Assembly: GCF_016802725.1 (NCBI RefSeq)
Contig: NC_052666.1
Span: 11,239,375-11,303,374 of the forward strand
Origin: Solenopsis invicta
Taxonomy: Eukaryota; Arthropoda; Insecta; Hymenoptera; Formicidae
DNA: 64,000 bases
Direction: 5' to 3'
Shown: one piece after another, positions 45,629 to 60,020 of the stretch
Position numbering within the stretch: position 1 is the stretch's first letter
How the letters are laid out: each line of letters starts with the position of its first letter
Notes under the pieces: generated by a model
What the model saw: the letters and a program-made list of their open reading frames with translations, nothing else
Told to the model about the DNA's origin: nothing
Database searches by the model: none
Made by a program: the position numbers and the translations under genes

Positions 45629-45882
45629 AAGAAAAGGAGTAAAAAGAATTGACATAAGAAAGAATGCGATAAATGTAACACTTGTAAGATATGCGTTACA
45701 AAATAAAGTAATTACGCGAAGTAAGTTAAGGATTAAATTTCTTTAACACTTGTTTCTTTTACAAGTAACATTGTAAATCATTATAATTTTTACAAGTAAC
45801 ATTGTAAATCATTATAATTATCTAAGTTATCAAGTAACTATTTTAATAAATATTTTACAACATTTTATTTAGATATTTAGAC
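45629..45882. other. Palindrome spacer, 254 bp
   Basis: Non-palindromic sequence between the two 15-kb arms. It contains a two-copy 31-bp tandem repeat (TTTTACAAGTAACATTGTAA around 45757 and 45788). The arms close on CTGCTAGAT / ATCTAGCAG. A unique spacer is usual for stable genomic inverted repeats, and is not expected if one strand were simply read back on itself. Confidence 0.9.
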
Positions 45883-46155
45883 ATCTAGCAGCGGCAATTT
45901 TTTGTAGTTTAAAAATTTTATATTTTAATAAAACTTTCTCATTTCTGTATTTTCCTTAATTCTTTAAGATTAAATGTTATATATTTCTTTAAAACTTTTT
46001 AAAATTAAGTACATCTACTTAGGTTAAAACAGAAAAATTTTTTAATAGAAATACACAGATAGTATCACTTGAATTTTATTTAGAAAGGAATTAAAGATAC
46101 CACTTGGATTTTATTTAAAAAATAAAGATACTATCACTTGCATTTTATTTGTTAA

Positions 46156-46530
46156 AAGTAGTACAGCAATTATTTCAAAGAGCAACATATTCTCTTTATA
46201 AATGGCGCAATTTAAAGATTTCATACATTTTTTGGAAAGAATACATTTAGGTTGGATTAAATTGAAGATTTTTATTTTTAAGTAAATACAGCAGTTATTT
46301 CAAAGAGCAACATAATCTCTTTATAAATGGCGCAATTTAAAGATTTCATACATTTTTTGGAAAGAATACATTTAGGTTCGATTAAATGTAAGATATTTAT
46401 TTTTAAGTAAATACAGCAGTTATTTCAAAGAGCAACATATTCTCTTTATAAATAGCGCAATTTAAAGATTTCATACATTTTTTGGGAAGAATACATTTAG
46501 GTTGGATTAAATTTAAAATATTTATTTTTA
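46156..46530. repeat. 125-bp tandem repeat, three copies (unit 2')
   Basis: Inverted copy of 44981-45355. Confidence 0.93.
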
Positions 46531-47741
46531 AGTAAATACTACTTGGGTTAGAAATAGGAAGATTTTTCAATGAAAATGCAGAAATAGAATCACTTAAGTT
46601 TTGTATAGTAATTAAAGAGAGTACCACATGGGTTAGCATATAAAAATTTCTCTGTTAAAATACAGAAATAGTACCACTTGTGTTTTTAGGGAAAATTAGA
46701 GATAAGGTGAGCGCATATAATTAACCTCAACTCCCATCCACAATAAATAATATGTCTCTTGTATAGACAAGATTATATATTATACACTTTTTTCAGCCGA
46801 ATTCGTTTGTCTCGTACAAAAACGTGTTGAATAAGTGTAGTATTAATAAATATATGCAGTTAAAAATATATATTTTGCATTAACTAGAGTCAATATTATA
46901 TTATACTCCTACGAATGCTACGTATAAAATTTTTCAAGTGTCATAAGATATGATTGACAAAGTGCATATGAATACGATAATGAAACATAGCTAATTAGAT
47001 TGCATGAGTCTTATTAAATTTATTTTTATCTTTCTATCTTTCTCCAATGCATATTTTTTTCAGCAAAAATGTGGTTTGCTTTTTCTCAGGTCTACCTCTA
47101 AGTCATACTTTTTTAACTCTAGCATAATGTAAATGTATATTTTGAATGAATTAAGGTTTGAAACAAGTGTCAAATGATTGAATAAAGATATAAAAATATG
47201 TGTAATTTTACAAGTTGACCTCTCAGAGGTCTCAACGCTGCGTATTCTCTCTGGTTTTAGAAATTTGTAACTAGATTAATTAATAAGTATGGTAAGTACA
47301 TTTTGAATCCTGTTTATTAAAGTTAACAAAGTTAAGTGTAGCTCTTACAATATATATATATATATATATTGAGTTCACTAAACTAGTTCAAATAATACAT
47401 GATATTAAATATGCTCGCTGTGTTACAAAATAAATGTTAATTGTAAATAAATAATATGTCTTAATCTCGCTGTTACCTGATATTTAATAATATTTCTGAG
47501 CGTCTTATAAAAGATATTTTTTCTTATAAAAGATAATTCATTTTGTAACACAGCGAGCATATTTAATATCATGTATTATTTTAACTAGTTTTTAGTAAAC
47601 TCTATATACATTGTAAAAGTTACATTTACTTTACTAACTTTTTTAATAAACAGGATTCAAAATGTACTTACCTTACTTATTAATTAATCCAATTACAAAT
47701 TTCTGAAACCAGAAAGTACACGCAGCGTTGAGGCCTCTGAG

Positions 47742-50700
47742 CAGGGTTGGCATTTTGTCCACTTTTTTTCATTTTTTTCGGGCCACTGGAAGAAAATGGA
47801 CAAAATGAACGAAATGGACGAAATAAAGTCGGTAAAACAGAAATCGATGAATGAGACTTATCGATTAACACCAATGTTGCAACTTCGTTTTTTTTCTAGC
47901 CACACGACAGACACGACACATGTGCTGTATTTTAGGTTAGATTTCTTATTTCTGTTTACCAAGGTGAAGAGTATTATTTAATTATTTTACTTATTATTTT
48001 GTGCTTAAAATTATTTTAAAATGGAAAATGAGCCAGGGCTAGGCAATTCATCGTCTACTTCTTCTGTTTCTATTATTTCTGTTGACTCAAAAGTAAGTAC
48101 ATTCTTCGGAACTTTAAGAGCCTCTAGCCTCTAGGATCAGAGGAGTTCAGGTTCAGGACCTCCAACACAGGTATTGCCGCAGCTGTAACGTAAGAATTGA
48201 CCAATTAAAATCATATCTACTCAAAAATGCAGCGTTACAATTCTTAATGTGATTGGTCAATTCTTACGTTACGTCTACGTATTAGTACGTATGGACGGTA
48301 CGTACTACGTCTTATGTTATGGCTACGGCAATTCATGTCTGGAAGTCTGGAAGATGTCTGTGAAGTTAGCATATCATTTTCCAGCAGATCAAAAATAAAA
48401 GGGAGTTCTTGTCGCATGCGTTCAAGTTCTATAGTTCCTGGGGGTCAATTGTGTATCTTGAAACGAGGTGAAAATTACAAAAGTGAACAGATTTTACTAG
48501 ATTTCGACAAATAAAATCGTAGATTTTACGTAGATCGTACGCTAGTAAATTTCCTCACTTTTGTAATTTTCACCTCGTTTCAAGATACACAAGTGACCCC
48601 CAGGAACAGAACTCGACTGCATGCGACAAGAACTCCCTTTTACTTTTGTTTGCTGGAAAATGATATGCCAATTTCACAGACATGTCTGAAGACTTTTTTA
48701 TTTTTGTTAGGGTCATTTTTATTTAAAGAAACTTTAATATCTTTGTTTTTAAACAGAAATCAAGAATTAGCGGCACCGGCTTTGGTAGAATTGGTAGAAA
48801 AAAAGATTCAATCAGAAAACATTTTTATGAAATAACTAAAGGAACAAAAACAATTTTGAAGTGCCAGGTGTGCGAAAATGAAGTAAGTAATAAGGCTTGC
48901 CGATTAAGGAAGCACTTTGAAAAATGTACTAAAAAACAAGATGCAAAAGAAGATATATGTGATTCAATGGAGGGTTCATCGGGTTCAGAAACTGAAGATT
49001 CTAATAATCCAGCAATCAATATTAGCCGAAAGCGTAGGAATCCTGATGTTCAAGTACAAATTCAACAACTAAAACAACAAAAATTGAATCAATTCTTACT
49101 TAAAACAACCGAAAATGATAAACAAAAACTCGATTTATCCTTAGCATCTTACTTTTATTCTTCTGGTGTACCTTTCCGACATTCTGAAAATTTTTATTTT
49201 AAAAAAATGATAAGTGATTTAAGACCGGGATACACTCCACCTAACAGAAAAAAACTAGCTGGCGAATTATTAAATAAAATTTATAACAAAACCCAGGAAG
49301 ACGCAAAAAATCATTTAAATGGTAAATCGGTTACACTGATACAAGACGGTTGGTCTGCTATCCATAACGAACCAGTGATAGCAAGTTGTGTCTCTGATGG
49401 TGAAAAATCTTTCTTTTTGTCATCGTATGAAACTGGTTCTAACCAAAAAACGAGTAAATATTGTCTTGATTTGGCTGTGAAAGACATTATGGAAGCAGAA
49501 AATAGGTTGGGATGTACTGTAAAAAGTTTTGTGTCCGATAATGAAGCTAAAATGAAAAAAATGCGCAGTGACCTCCAAAAGAAGCTTAACAATGAATCTG
49601 ACTTTTATTTTATTATTAATGGCTATGCGGCGCATTTTTTAAATTTATTATGTGGGGATATTTGTAAACTTTCTAATGTTAAAACTATAATTAAACAAGT
49701 TGTAGAATTAAGCAAATATTTTAGAAACAACCATGCAGCTAAAGGTCTCTTAGCCGAGTTTCAAAATTTTCGTATTCCACAGTTACCAGGAGAAACCCGC
49801 TGGAACAGTGTTATAGAATGTTTAGAGGTTTTTGTCATTAACCGTGATCTAAAAATTGCTGAAAACCACGAGGAAAGCATTGAAAAAAATATAGTTGATA
49901 TTATTCAAAACATTGGTCTTATGAAAGAAGTAAAGTCGCTTATAACTCAATTAAAACCAATTCGAGCAGCCTTAAATAAATTACAGTCAGAAAATGCCAC
50001 TCTTTCAGATACTTTAACCGAATTTTTAAAGTTAAAAGAATTATCCACAAATGACGTTCTGCTTCCATATAATGATTTAATTAAAAAAAGATTTGACGAT
50101 TGCATTACCCCAGCCCATATTATTGGTTTTTTATTAAATCCCAAAAATTTGGATTTACAACTAGATTCTGAACTTGAGGAAGCAGGACGTACGTGGCTTT
50201 CTGAAGAAGTTTCGTCCGATTTTTTACCACTACTTATAAAATTTCGGCTTAAAATATCTCCGTTTCCGAACAGTTTTTTTCATGATCAAATGAGAGAACA
50301 ACTAAGTTCCATACAATGGTGGGAGGCTCTTTTAAAAACCAATACTGTAAATTTAAAATTTTGTGAATTTTCCTTACATTTGCAAAAATGTGTTGCTTCG
50401 TCAGCCTCCATAGAGAGAATATTTTTCAATTTTGGAATAATACAAACCAAACTAAGAAATCGTCTAGGAATCGAAAAAGCGTCAAAACTTGTTGCCAGCC
50501 GACGAATGCTCAATATGATTGTTAGTCAAAAAGAAGACATGGATAATTTAAAAATTTATTTTACTTTTATTTAGCCAGTTGTCAATTTAAAATTTAATTT
50601 CGTTAATTATACATATACTGGCAAAGACGCGAAGTAAATGTGTTTATTTTATTCTGTTAAAAATTTACATTTTACTTTTATTTCATAAAGTTTATTTTTC

Positions 50701-51030
50701 CTGAGATTATAAGAAGACATGGACGTTTTTTAATTTAAACATTTATTTTATTTTAATTTAGCCAGTTAGGTCAATTTAAAATTTAATTTTGTTAATTATA
50801 TACTGGCAAAGTAAATATGTTTAATGTAATATTCTGTGTGTTTAAAAATTTATATTTTATTTGTATTTAATAAAGTTTATTTTTCCTGAGAGTTTATTCA
50901 GTTTATTGTGTTTTTTTTAATTTCGTCCAATTTTGTCCATTTTGTCCATCATATACATTTCTTTCGGGGCGGACAAAAGTGGAAAAAACCGGGAGGTTTT
51001 TTCCACCTTGGACAATTGATGCCAACCCTG
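47742..51030 (+). mobile_element. Complete hAT transposon (right palindrome arm)
   Basis: Mirror copy of 40481-43769 with the same terminal repeats and the same 8-bp duplication, here CCTCTGAG on the plus strand at 47734-47741 and 51031-51038. Identical insertion point and flanks show that it was copied with the arm and did not insert independently. Confidence 0.97.
48021..50574 (+). CDS. hAT transposase, BED zinc finger type, 629 aa (right arm)
   Basis: Exons 48021-48092 and 48757-50574, joined in frame. The 572 residues from the finger onward are identical to those of the left-arm copy at 40937-43490, so the same features apply: finger CQVCENEV...RKHFEKC, QDGWSAIHNEPV and VSDNEAKM acidic motifs, ETRWNS, and the C-terminal dimerisation block. 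The two genes are in opposite orientation, 4.5 kb apart, facing away from each other across the palindrome centre. Confidence 0.92.
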
Positions 51031-52883
51031 CCTCTGAGACTCAACTTGTAAAATTACACGTACACCAGGCATTGGAATCATTTTTATATCTTTATTCAAT
51101 TATTTGATACTTGTTTCAAACGTCAATTCATTAAAAATATACATTTACATTAAGGCTAGAATTAAAAAAGCATGACTTAGAGGCAGACCCGAGAAAGCAA
51201 ACTACATTTTTGCTGAGAAAGGTAAATATGCATTGGAAAAAGATAGCAAGATAAAAATAGATTTAATAAGGTGCATCCGATCTAATTAACCTCGTTTCAT
51301 TACCATATTCATGTGCACTTTGTAAATCATATCTTCTTATGACACTCAAAAAATTTTATACGTAGCACTCGTAGGAGTATAATATATAATAATATTGACT
51401 CTAGTTAATGCAAAATATCTATTTTTAACTGCACATATTCATTAATAATAGGCTTATTCAACGCATTTTTGCACCACGCGAAAGAATTCGGCAGAAAAAT
51501 GTATCGTTTGCCTCGCAAACCGAGATATTATTGACGATTCAGGTTACAGGTTAGGAAACCTGTCATACGCGTAATCACTATCGCGGTCACGTGATGCACA
51601 TCACATGGTGTATCACGTGACCGCATAGATGCTGATAGTGTAGTAGCGAGCGCCACATTGTGTCGAAAATGTGAAAGGGAGAATTCCTGAGGGCGATGAC
51701 CAAGGAGACGTATCTTACCGAAAAATGAAGAGATTAGAATTTGCATCGCGATATCTCCGCTTGTACGGCACGGAGAGAAAAAATAAAAACACTTTTATAT
51801 ATGCAATTTTTCCCAAGCTATCGAATGAGACGACTTTGAACTTGATCGGTTCAGCCGTTGCTGACATCTGATAATCTCGTTATGCTTGAACTCGCTGACT
51901 CGCGTAAAACAGGCGTCGGTCTTTCTCGCTTTTTTTTTTGAATTGGCACGAGACGCGACCGCGCCTCTTGATTATAGTTTAGAGAATTTAATGTTTTCAT
52001 ACTTATTAATAACTATAATATTAATTATTAAATAACATAATTTTAAGATCTAATAACTTAATACTTTAGCATTACAAAAAAGTAACGAAATGTTATTTTT
52101 GAGGTAACGGTAACGTGTTACTTTGTAAAATCGGTAACGAATAACGGTAACAAGTTACTTTTTACAAAAAAGTAACGGTAACGCGTTCCTTTTTTAAGGT
52201 TACGTTTCCAATCCTGATATAATTTATATATATGATCACTTTAATATTAATCAATTTCTCTTATAAATTAAAATTCTAGTAAAAAGTTTTTGATATATAA
52301 TTGTTCATAAATAGACAGAATTGTGAAGTAGACTTCCCCCCCCTTGTTTCTTCAAATGGTATTTTTATCGCTTTAATTAACAAAACTCTTTTTTTAATTG
52401 ATTGAAAATTCTTGAACTTTTCAAGGGAAGAGCAGGGGCATCCGAAACTGCGTTTATTTTTCTCAAATTTTAAGGAAGGGGGGCCAACTTCATAGAGGCA
52501 GTAAGTTTCTCTCCCCTTTCTCATAGAGCGTTTGTCGCATTATCAAGTGGCATTGTCAACGTCGCTCTTTTTTCTTACTTTAGGGATGTATGCCGATTGA
52601 TGATCGCTGCGGACGCTTTTGTCCAATGGCGTCTTGCAGAACTTATGACCTGAGCATAGAGTTTTCAAATTTCTTACACTTGCAATATAAAATGTTGAAA
52701 TAGAAATGTTTCTGAAATCTAACACAATATTTATCGCAATAAATTTTCAAATTAAGATTTTTAAAAAGGTGTAGGGTGTCCAAAAAATTTAAAAAAATAT
52801 AAAAAATTTGTTTTGCTTTAAAATATAGTTTGAAATCTTAGAATTAATGAATATATTAAGTGCGCAGAAAAGTTCTGAACCTT

Positions 52884-53319
52884 TTATTGCAAGATTCAAT
52901 TTTTATTCTAAAACAAACAAAGAAATATTAATCAACAAAATATTCTTCGTTTGCATCAATGACATTTTGTCATCTTCTGGGTAGATTGCAAATTCTTTGA
53001 CGGTAGAAACTCACCGGCTTTAAAGCGATAAAATCATCAATGCATTTTTGTATCTTTTCAAATTCTACGAAATGTGTATCAGCTAAGTGATGCTGCAGCG
53101 ATCAGATATAGGGCTATACGCCGCGTGCGAGAGAAGTTCCCAGCCTAACGCAAAAATATCCTGAATCGCTTTTGCAACATGTGGTTGGGCATTGTCATGA
53201 AGCAGGATTATTTTACCACTTTTTTGGCCAGTAATCGGCCTCTTTTCCTCTAATACATCGCTCAAAATTGATCAACTGTTGTTGGCAACAGTCTGCCGTG
53301 ATTGTTTCACCTGAATGTA
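52884..53319 (-). pseudogene. Mariner transposase relic (unit 2')
   Basis: Inverted copy of 38192-38627, with the unit 1 base at the one site where unit 2 differs. Confidence 0.9.
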
Positions 53320-54372
53320 ACAACTCGTAATACAACATGTCTATTCTATGAAACAGTAGTGATTATGATTCTATGGATGATTTGTAATAGAAATGCAAAA
53401 AAACTGCATGATATCAAGTAGTCAAACTTTAAAATCGTTTTTCTCGTAATTATGTTTTTCAAAACGATATATACAATTTCTCAGTCTACAGTTGACGAAT
53501 TAACTTGTAATTTGAAACACATATTCAGGGAACAAGTAGTTTTCGTTTGATCGGTGATTTTTTGATAACACTTTTAGTTTGCAAAATGCAATAACATTTA
53601 CAATGTCAAAAAATGTGTTTAAAATTTAAGTATACTTATATTTTCCACAATTTTTGACAAAATTCGAAAAAACGCCAGTCAAACGAAAGATTGTTGTGTG
53701 TGTAACGTGGTGTGTGCAATATTAGTGTGTGCGCAATGTGCTACGTATGTACAATATTGCTGTGTGTGCAATGCTCTGTGTTCAATAATGTTGTCAAAAC
53801 GGAGCTGTAGGCAATCGTTTTGTAAGCAAACGGAATCTCTCCGATTTGATGAAGCATTTAGTCTTATTTATGTTTTTGCACAAACATTTATTCTACAAAT
53901 ATGTGACACAATACAGACAAAATTTGTAAGATGCTTTTAGAATTTTATTACGATGTTTTTAGATTTTATTACAAATAATTTCACAACCCTGACGAAACAT
54001 GAAATCATAGAAATATTCTGTTTTTATGCGGGCTAAACAAATAATATTTATAATAAGCTCAGAATAATTTTATAACGTCTTCTCTATATCGTAGACATTG
54101 GCAATAAATTAAATAAATTAGTAAATTAATTTATAAGCGGAAATCAATGGAAATCCTTCATCTCTGCAATTATTAAGGTTACGGATAATTAAACTAACAA
54201 AAATTTCAAATTTCATATTTTCACTAATCATTTTCCGTTTAACTCCTTCAGTCAACAAAAATGTTCACACTTACGAAAGACAAGTCGCAGGGTCTAATTA
54301 CCTATACATATATGTATAGTATATGTACATGTAATATAATATATTATTTAATCTATAATATTTATTTTGTAG

Positions 54373-54512
54373 GAGGTACGGGATTTTTTGGAAAAATCTT
54401 GATTGAGAAACTTACGAAGTTGCTCCGACATTTCTACGATATATGTGTTAATACGTTCGAAAAAAGATAAATGCCCCGAAAGTCGACTAGACGAAATGTT
54501 TGAAAAACCTAT
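54373..54512 (+). pseudogene. Fatty acyl-CoA reductase exon, frameshifted (unit 2')
   Basis: Inverted copy of 36999-37138; acceptor TTATTTTGTAG, GGTGFFGKILIEKL, the same frameshift. Confidence 0.8.
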
Positions 54513-55282
54513 GAGTATTTAGAAAACAATATCCAATTATAATATATATACATATTGAAAATTAATAATAATAATTCTTGAATAATAATTTTTTAAGATT
54601 CTGTTATACATTATATAATTATATAATTATTATTATATTTTTAGACCCAGTTATAACAACAAATCACATAAAAGTCAAAAATTGCACTTATTTAAATGTA
54701 AAAAAATCCATTTTTAAGCAAGAGTAATTGCATTGATTAAAAGATCCAGCATCTTTTTTTTCCTATTAGTGTGCAATAGCATTATGTGATGTTTGTTTCC
54801 GCTTATTGAAGAATATTTAAAAAAAATCATAAGTATCATATTAAATGAGAAATACGAAATTAATTGCTATACAGTAAAGATGAATATATAGGTCACATGT
54901 AATTAAAATTTGCCTTTCAATAAAATCTTCCATTTAATGTTAAATTTTTTCATTAACCAAAGTTTAATTTTAAATTCTATGAACGTGTTTATTTAAAATT
55001 AAGTAAGATTTAAATATTTGTCATTTATATTTTCTAGTCACTAAAGAATATAAATTTTCAGAAGTCTATTGTTAAACGATTTTAATGAAAACTTTAATTT
55101 TAACAGTTAATAAAATAATCAATTCTAAACAGATGAAAGGATTAAATTGATAATAGATATAAATTGAGAAAAAAATAAGCATGAAAGAAAGTGAATTAAA
55201 ATCTAATTTATTTGTATACTTACTCTCGAAACCAGGTGTTGTAATTTTTTGTTGTTTCCGAAAAGATATCGACGGACATTAT

Positions 55283-56731
55283 TTAAAAAAGATCTATTAT
55301 TTTACAACCTGAGTCTCTTATCCATTGATTAAATTTAATCAATATATCTTTCTTCCCTTTATCATGGGTACAAATGCCTAATGCCATTGTACATAATGTA
55401 CATAATGTAATGTGTTTTTTAGGAACAAAGAAATCGGATTCCAGAGTTTCTAGTAATTTCAGCATATCAGCTGTTATCTTCTCGTAAGTGGCGTCCTGCG
55501 AAAATAATTAAATATTTAATAAAAAGCTGGTTACTCTGTACCTCATAATTTGTAAATAAATAATGAGTTTTAAATTATATTAAGACTTTCTAGACTTTGA
55601 AATTCTTAATTTAATTTATTAATTTATTAAATTTTCTGAGATTTGAGTAGACATCAGTGAGAGTGTTAAGATTAATATTGATTTATAATCAATTTATTTC
55701 ATGCTAGTTTAATTGCGGGCAACTCGTCCACATCGAAGATAGACTAAAGTCAAATGAACTTACGTTATAAATGTCTGCCATTCCTAGCAGGATTATTACT
55801 TTTTCCGAAATATGTCTAGCAGCTTTAACAAGCGAAAGACGATTTTCGATAGTCAAGCCAAATACACACAGGCCACAACATAAAGATGAATCATCTGTAA
55901 CTCACAATAATACAGTAATAATGAAAGAGCGAAAAGTTCATTTTTATTTCGAAACGTATTTATTTTCTATCTTTGGCTTTTTCTGTTGCGTGTTAATTTG
56001 CTATTGCTATTTGCTATTTGATAAAATAATAATAATTTAAATTAAATAAGAAAGAATTGAGAATTACAACGAAATCAACGCATAGATTTTAATACAAAGA
56101 GGACTTGTTAGAAACTTTGTAGAGAAGCTAGTAAAGAATTTTTTTGTACCTTTGCGTTTTTTGTTTGGCAAAGGAGAAAATTCCATTATTATGTTTAGAA
56201 AAAAATCGTCTCCAATCAAGTGCATTTTTTAATACAGGTCCATATATTTTAACCTAAAAATATTAAAATAAAAAATATCAAACAAAAAATATTTTAATTG
56301 ATCGTCAAGTATGTTATACTAATGTGGTTTATTATTTTATTTATTATTCTTACCGATTCTATATCTACATTCCATAAATGACTTTTTTTAAATATAAAAT
56401 GGTTCTAAAATAATAATAATAAAATAATTATTAAAACTGGCGATTTACTTTGAATGTCAAACAGCTCTAATTGTTACTTGATTTGTTTAATCTAATTATC
56501 GTACAAAGTTTGTTGTAAAATACATATTACGAGAAGACATATTACATACCCTGAATTCTATGGAATTATTAACTTGATTATGCAAATGTTTGTCACAATT
56601 TATTTTATATAATTCTTTAGTGTCTTTAATGCACATATCTATACCGTGAATACTATTTAGGAAGCCTTTTAAACTTTGAAAGTCACATCGTTCGTATGGT
56701 ATATATTCTCCAACCAGAGTGCGGTATTGTT
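55283..56731 (-). CDS. Unrecognised multi-exon gene, copy in unit 2'
   Basis: Inverted copy of 34780-36228: exons 56731-56550, 56404-56354, 56253-56150, 55894-55764, 55495-55283. Third copy of the same unrecognised gene, again with the questionable third junction. Confidence 0.45.
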
Positions 56732-57314
56732 CTGCAAAAACGGATTCATAAATTTATAATATTCAACGGTACATTAAATTCTAGATCTGAATGTTTCATC
56801 AAAATGTACTTTTCGAAAAAGACCAGCATCTCACCTATATATGCGGAAAATCGGCTTTTTCGGAAGTTATTAATTTTTTGTTGATTAACTAATATCGGAA
56901 TCGACCGGAACTCTTCGGAAAACGCTTTAATATGTTGAGAACTGTAGGAAAAATATTTTTTCCTACACAGAACTCTTTGAAATAGACCAGCATCTCACCT
57001 ATATATGCGGAAAATCGGCTTTTTCGGAAGTTATTAATTTAACTCTAATCCAACATGTGTTACGTGGATCGTATGGGAGGAGTGTGGAAGTTGAGGTGCA
57101 GAGGGAAATTGGGAGGACACGGTGGAGAAGGGTCTGGGAAAGAATGGAGACGGAGAAGATTGCTCGAGGAAATTGGAGAGGTTCAGAGAGGGTAATAATA
57201 GCATGAAGGGAGGAGAGTGAGAAGGCGGAGACGAAGGAGAGGATGGCGGGGCGGAAGCGAGAAAGGGGAAGGGGAAGCGGAGAGAGGATGGCAACGAAAG
57301 CGGGAGAAAGAGAG

Positions 57315-58606
57315 ACTGACTGACTGACTGACTGAGCGTTTATTATTATTCTAGGGCTTAGCCCTCTAAGAATAAAATACAGGAAAATAACTTCAAGATT
57401 GAGTACAATGTAGATAACAAAAATAAAAATAAAAACAAAAAATAAAAACAAGAGAAGTAAGGTACAAATAAACTTAAGATAAGCATAACTTAAAGTAAAC
57501 ATGCGAGAAAGTAAAAAGAGTAAAAACATGAAATAAACTAAGATAACAAACTTAAAGGAATCACACTTACTTAAGAAAAGTTAGCATCTTTACGCAGAGA
57601 CGGAAGAGTTACGCGGTGAAAATAAGATCATAAGAAGAGAACTAGAATGAAATAGCAATAGCAGAGAATAAGCGCAGAGGAAGAGGAAGTAAGATAGGGT
57701 ATGCTTGAGGAGAAGTGTGAGAGGTTGAAGAGTGAACACGGCAGGGTGTGCTGAAGGTAGGAAGGACATCGGGGTTCGGAGTCGCTGCGGGTAAGGTGGA
57801 GAGAAAAGGAGAGAAGAGAATTGAGAGTGAGAACGTGAGATCAGACCCCATCCCTTGACCGCAGATGACTGAAGAGGAGGTTCTTAAAGGAAGCTAGGGA
57901 ATTTGACTCTTTAATGTGCGGCGGGAGAGCATTCCACATAGTGCAACCGGATATGAGGAATGAATGCTGGTAAGTGGAGGTGCGGCAGGACGGAACAGCT
58001 AAGTCCCAGGGAGAAGGAGGGGATCGGAGATGGGAGAGAGGCCTAGGAGCAGGCTGGAGATTGTGAGCAAGGAAGGGGGGAGAGCCGGAATGGATAATGG
58101 AGAAGATCAGGCAGCAGGTCAAGTATTCCCGTCGGTCGTCGGCGGATAGCCAGCCCAAACGCCCGTACCAGGGGGACACATGCTCGTCCTGGCGAAGGTC
58201 AAAGATGTAGCGCACGCAGGCGTTCATCAAACGTCTAAGCTTGAGCCTCTGTTGACCCGTCAAGTCAGTGAGAACCGCGGCGCAGTAATCAAAGACCGGA
58301 AAGGCGAGTGATCTGATGAGTTGCACTCTCAGAGGCAGTGCGAGACCGTTTTTAAAATGATTCAAGCGCCAGAGGATCCCACTAACCCGACTGGAAGTGG
58401 AACGAATTTGATGAGCCCAGCTCAGATTGTTGGTCAGGAGCAGCCCGAGGTTACGGACATTGTCGGTGAATTGAATGTGCGTATAATTCACGAACAAGTC
58501 TATACTGGACGTAGGGATCGAGTTGACAAACCTGGGACTGCCCATGAGAAGTGCCTTGGTCTTACCGGCGTTGAGTTTAAGGAGATTTCTCGCCACCCAC
58601 AAAACT
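57315..58606 (-). mobile_element. 5'-truncated LINE, mirror copy
   Basis: Inverted copy of 32905-34196. The reverse-transcriptase remnant is at 57841-58602 on the minus strand, and the (ACTG)n tail lies at about 57313-57333. Confidence 0.85.
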
Positions 58607-58765
58607 TTTTAAAATTAAGTACATCTACTTAGGTTAAAACAGAAAAATTTTTTAATAGAAATACACAGATAGTATCACTTGAATTTTATTTAGAAAGGAA
58701 TTAAAGATACCACTTGGATTTTATTTAAAAAATAAAGATACTATCACTTGCATTTTATTTGTTAA

Positions 58766-59140
58766 AAGTAGTACAGCAATTATTTCAAAGAGCAACATAT
58801 TCTCTTTATAAATGGCGCAATTTAAAGATTTCATACATTTTTTGGAAAGAATACATTTAGGTTGGATTAAATTGAAGATTTTTATTTTTAAGTAAATACA
58901 GCAGTTATTTCAAAGAGCAACATAATCTCTTTATAAATGGCGCAATTTAAAGATTTCATACATTTTTTGGAAAGAATACATTTAGGTTCGATTAAATGTA
59001 AGATATTTATTTTTAAGTAAATACAGCAGTTATTTCAAAGAGCAACATATTCTCTTTATAAATAGCGCAATTTAAAGATTTCATACATTTTTTGGGAAGA
59101 ATACATTTAGGTTGGATTAAATTTAAAATATTTATTTTTA
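58766..59140. repeat. 125-bp tandem repeat, three copies (unit 1')
   Basis: Inverted copy of 32371-32745. Confidence 0.93.
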
Positions 59141-59390
59141 AGTAAATACTACTTGGGTTAGAAATAGGAAGATTTTTCAATGAAAATGCAGAAATAGAAT
59201 CACTTAAGTTTTGTATAGTAATTAAAGAGAGTACCACATGGGTTAGCATATAAAAATTTCTCTGTTAAAATACAGAAATAGTACCACTTGTGTTTTTAGG
59301 GAAAATTAGAGATAAGGTGCGCGCATATAATTAACCTCAACTCCCATCCACAATAAATAATATGTCTCTTGTATAGACAAGATTATATAT

Positions 59391-59970
59391 TATACACTTT
59401 TTTCAGTCGAATTCGTTTGTCTCGTACAAAAACGTGTTGAATAAGTGTAGTATTAATAAATATATGCAGTTAAAAATATATATTTTGCATTAACTAGAGT
59501 CAATATTATATTATACTCCTACGAATGCTACGTATAAAATTTTTCAAGTGTCATAAGATATGATTGACAAAGTGCATATGAATACGATAATGAAACATAG
59601 CTAATTAGATTGCATGAGTCTTATTAAATTTATTTTTATCTTTTTATCTTTCTCCAATGCATATTTTTTTCAGCAAAAATGTGGTTTGCTTTTTCTCAGG
59701 TCTACCTCTAAGTCATACTTTTTTAACTCTAGCATAATGTAAATGTATATTTTGAATGAATTAAGGTTTGAAACAAGTGTCAAATGATTGAATAAAGATA
59801 TAAAAATATGTGTAATTTTACAAGTTGGCCTCTCAGAGGTCTCAACGCTGCGTATTCTCTCTGGTTTTAGAAATTTGTAACTAGATTAATTAATAAGTAT
59901 GGTAAGTACATTTTGAATCCTGTTTATTAAAGTTAACAAAGTTAAGTGTAGCTCTTACAATATATATATA

Positions 59971-60020
<50 letters not shown>

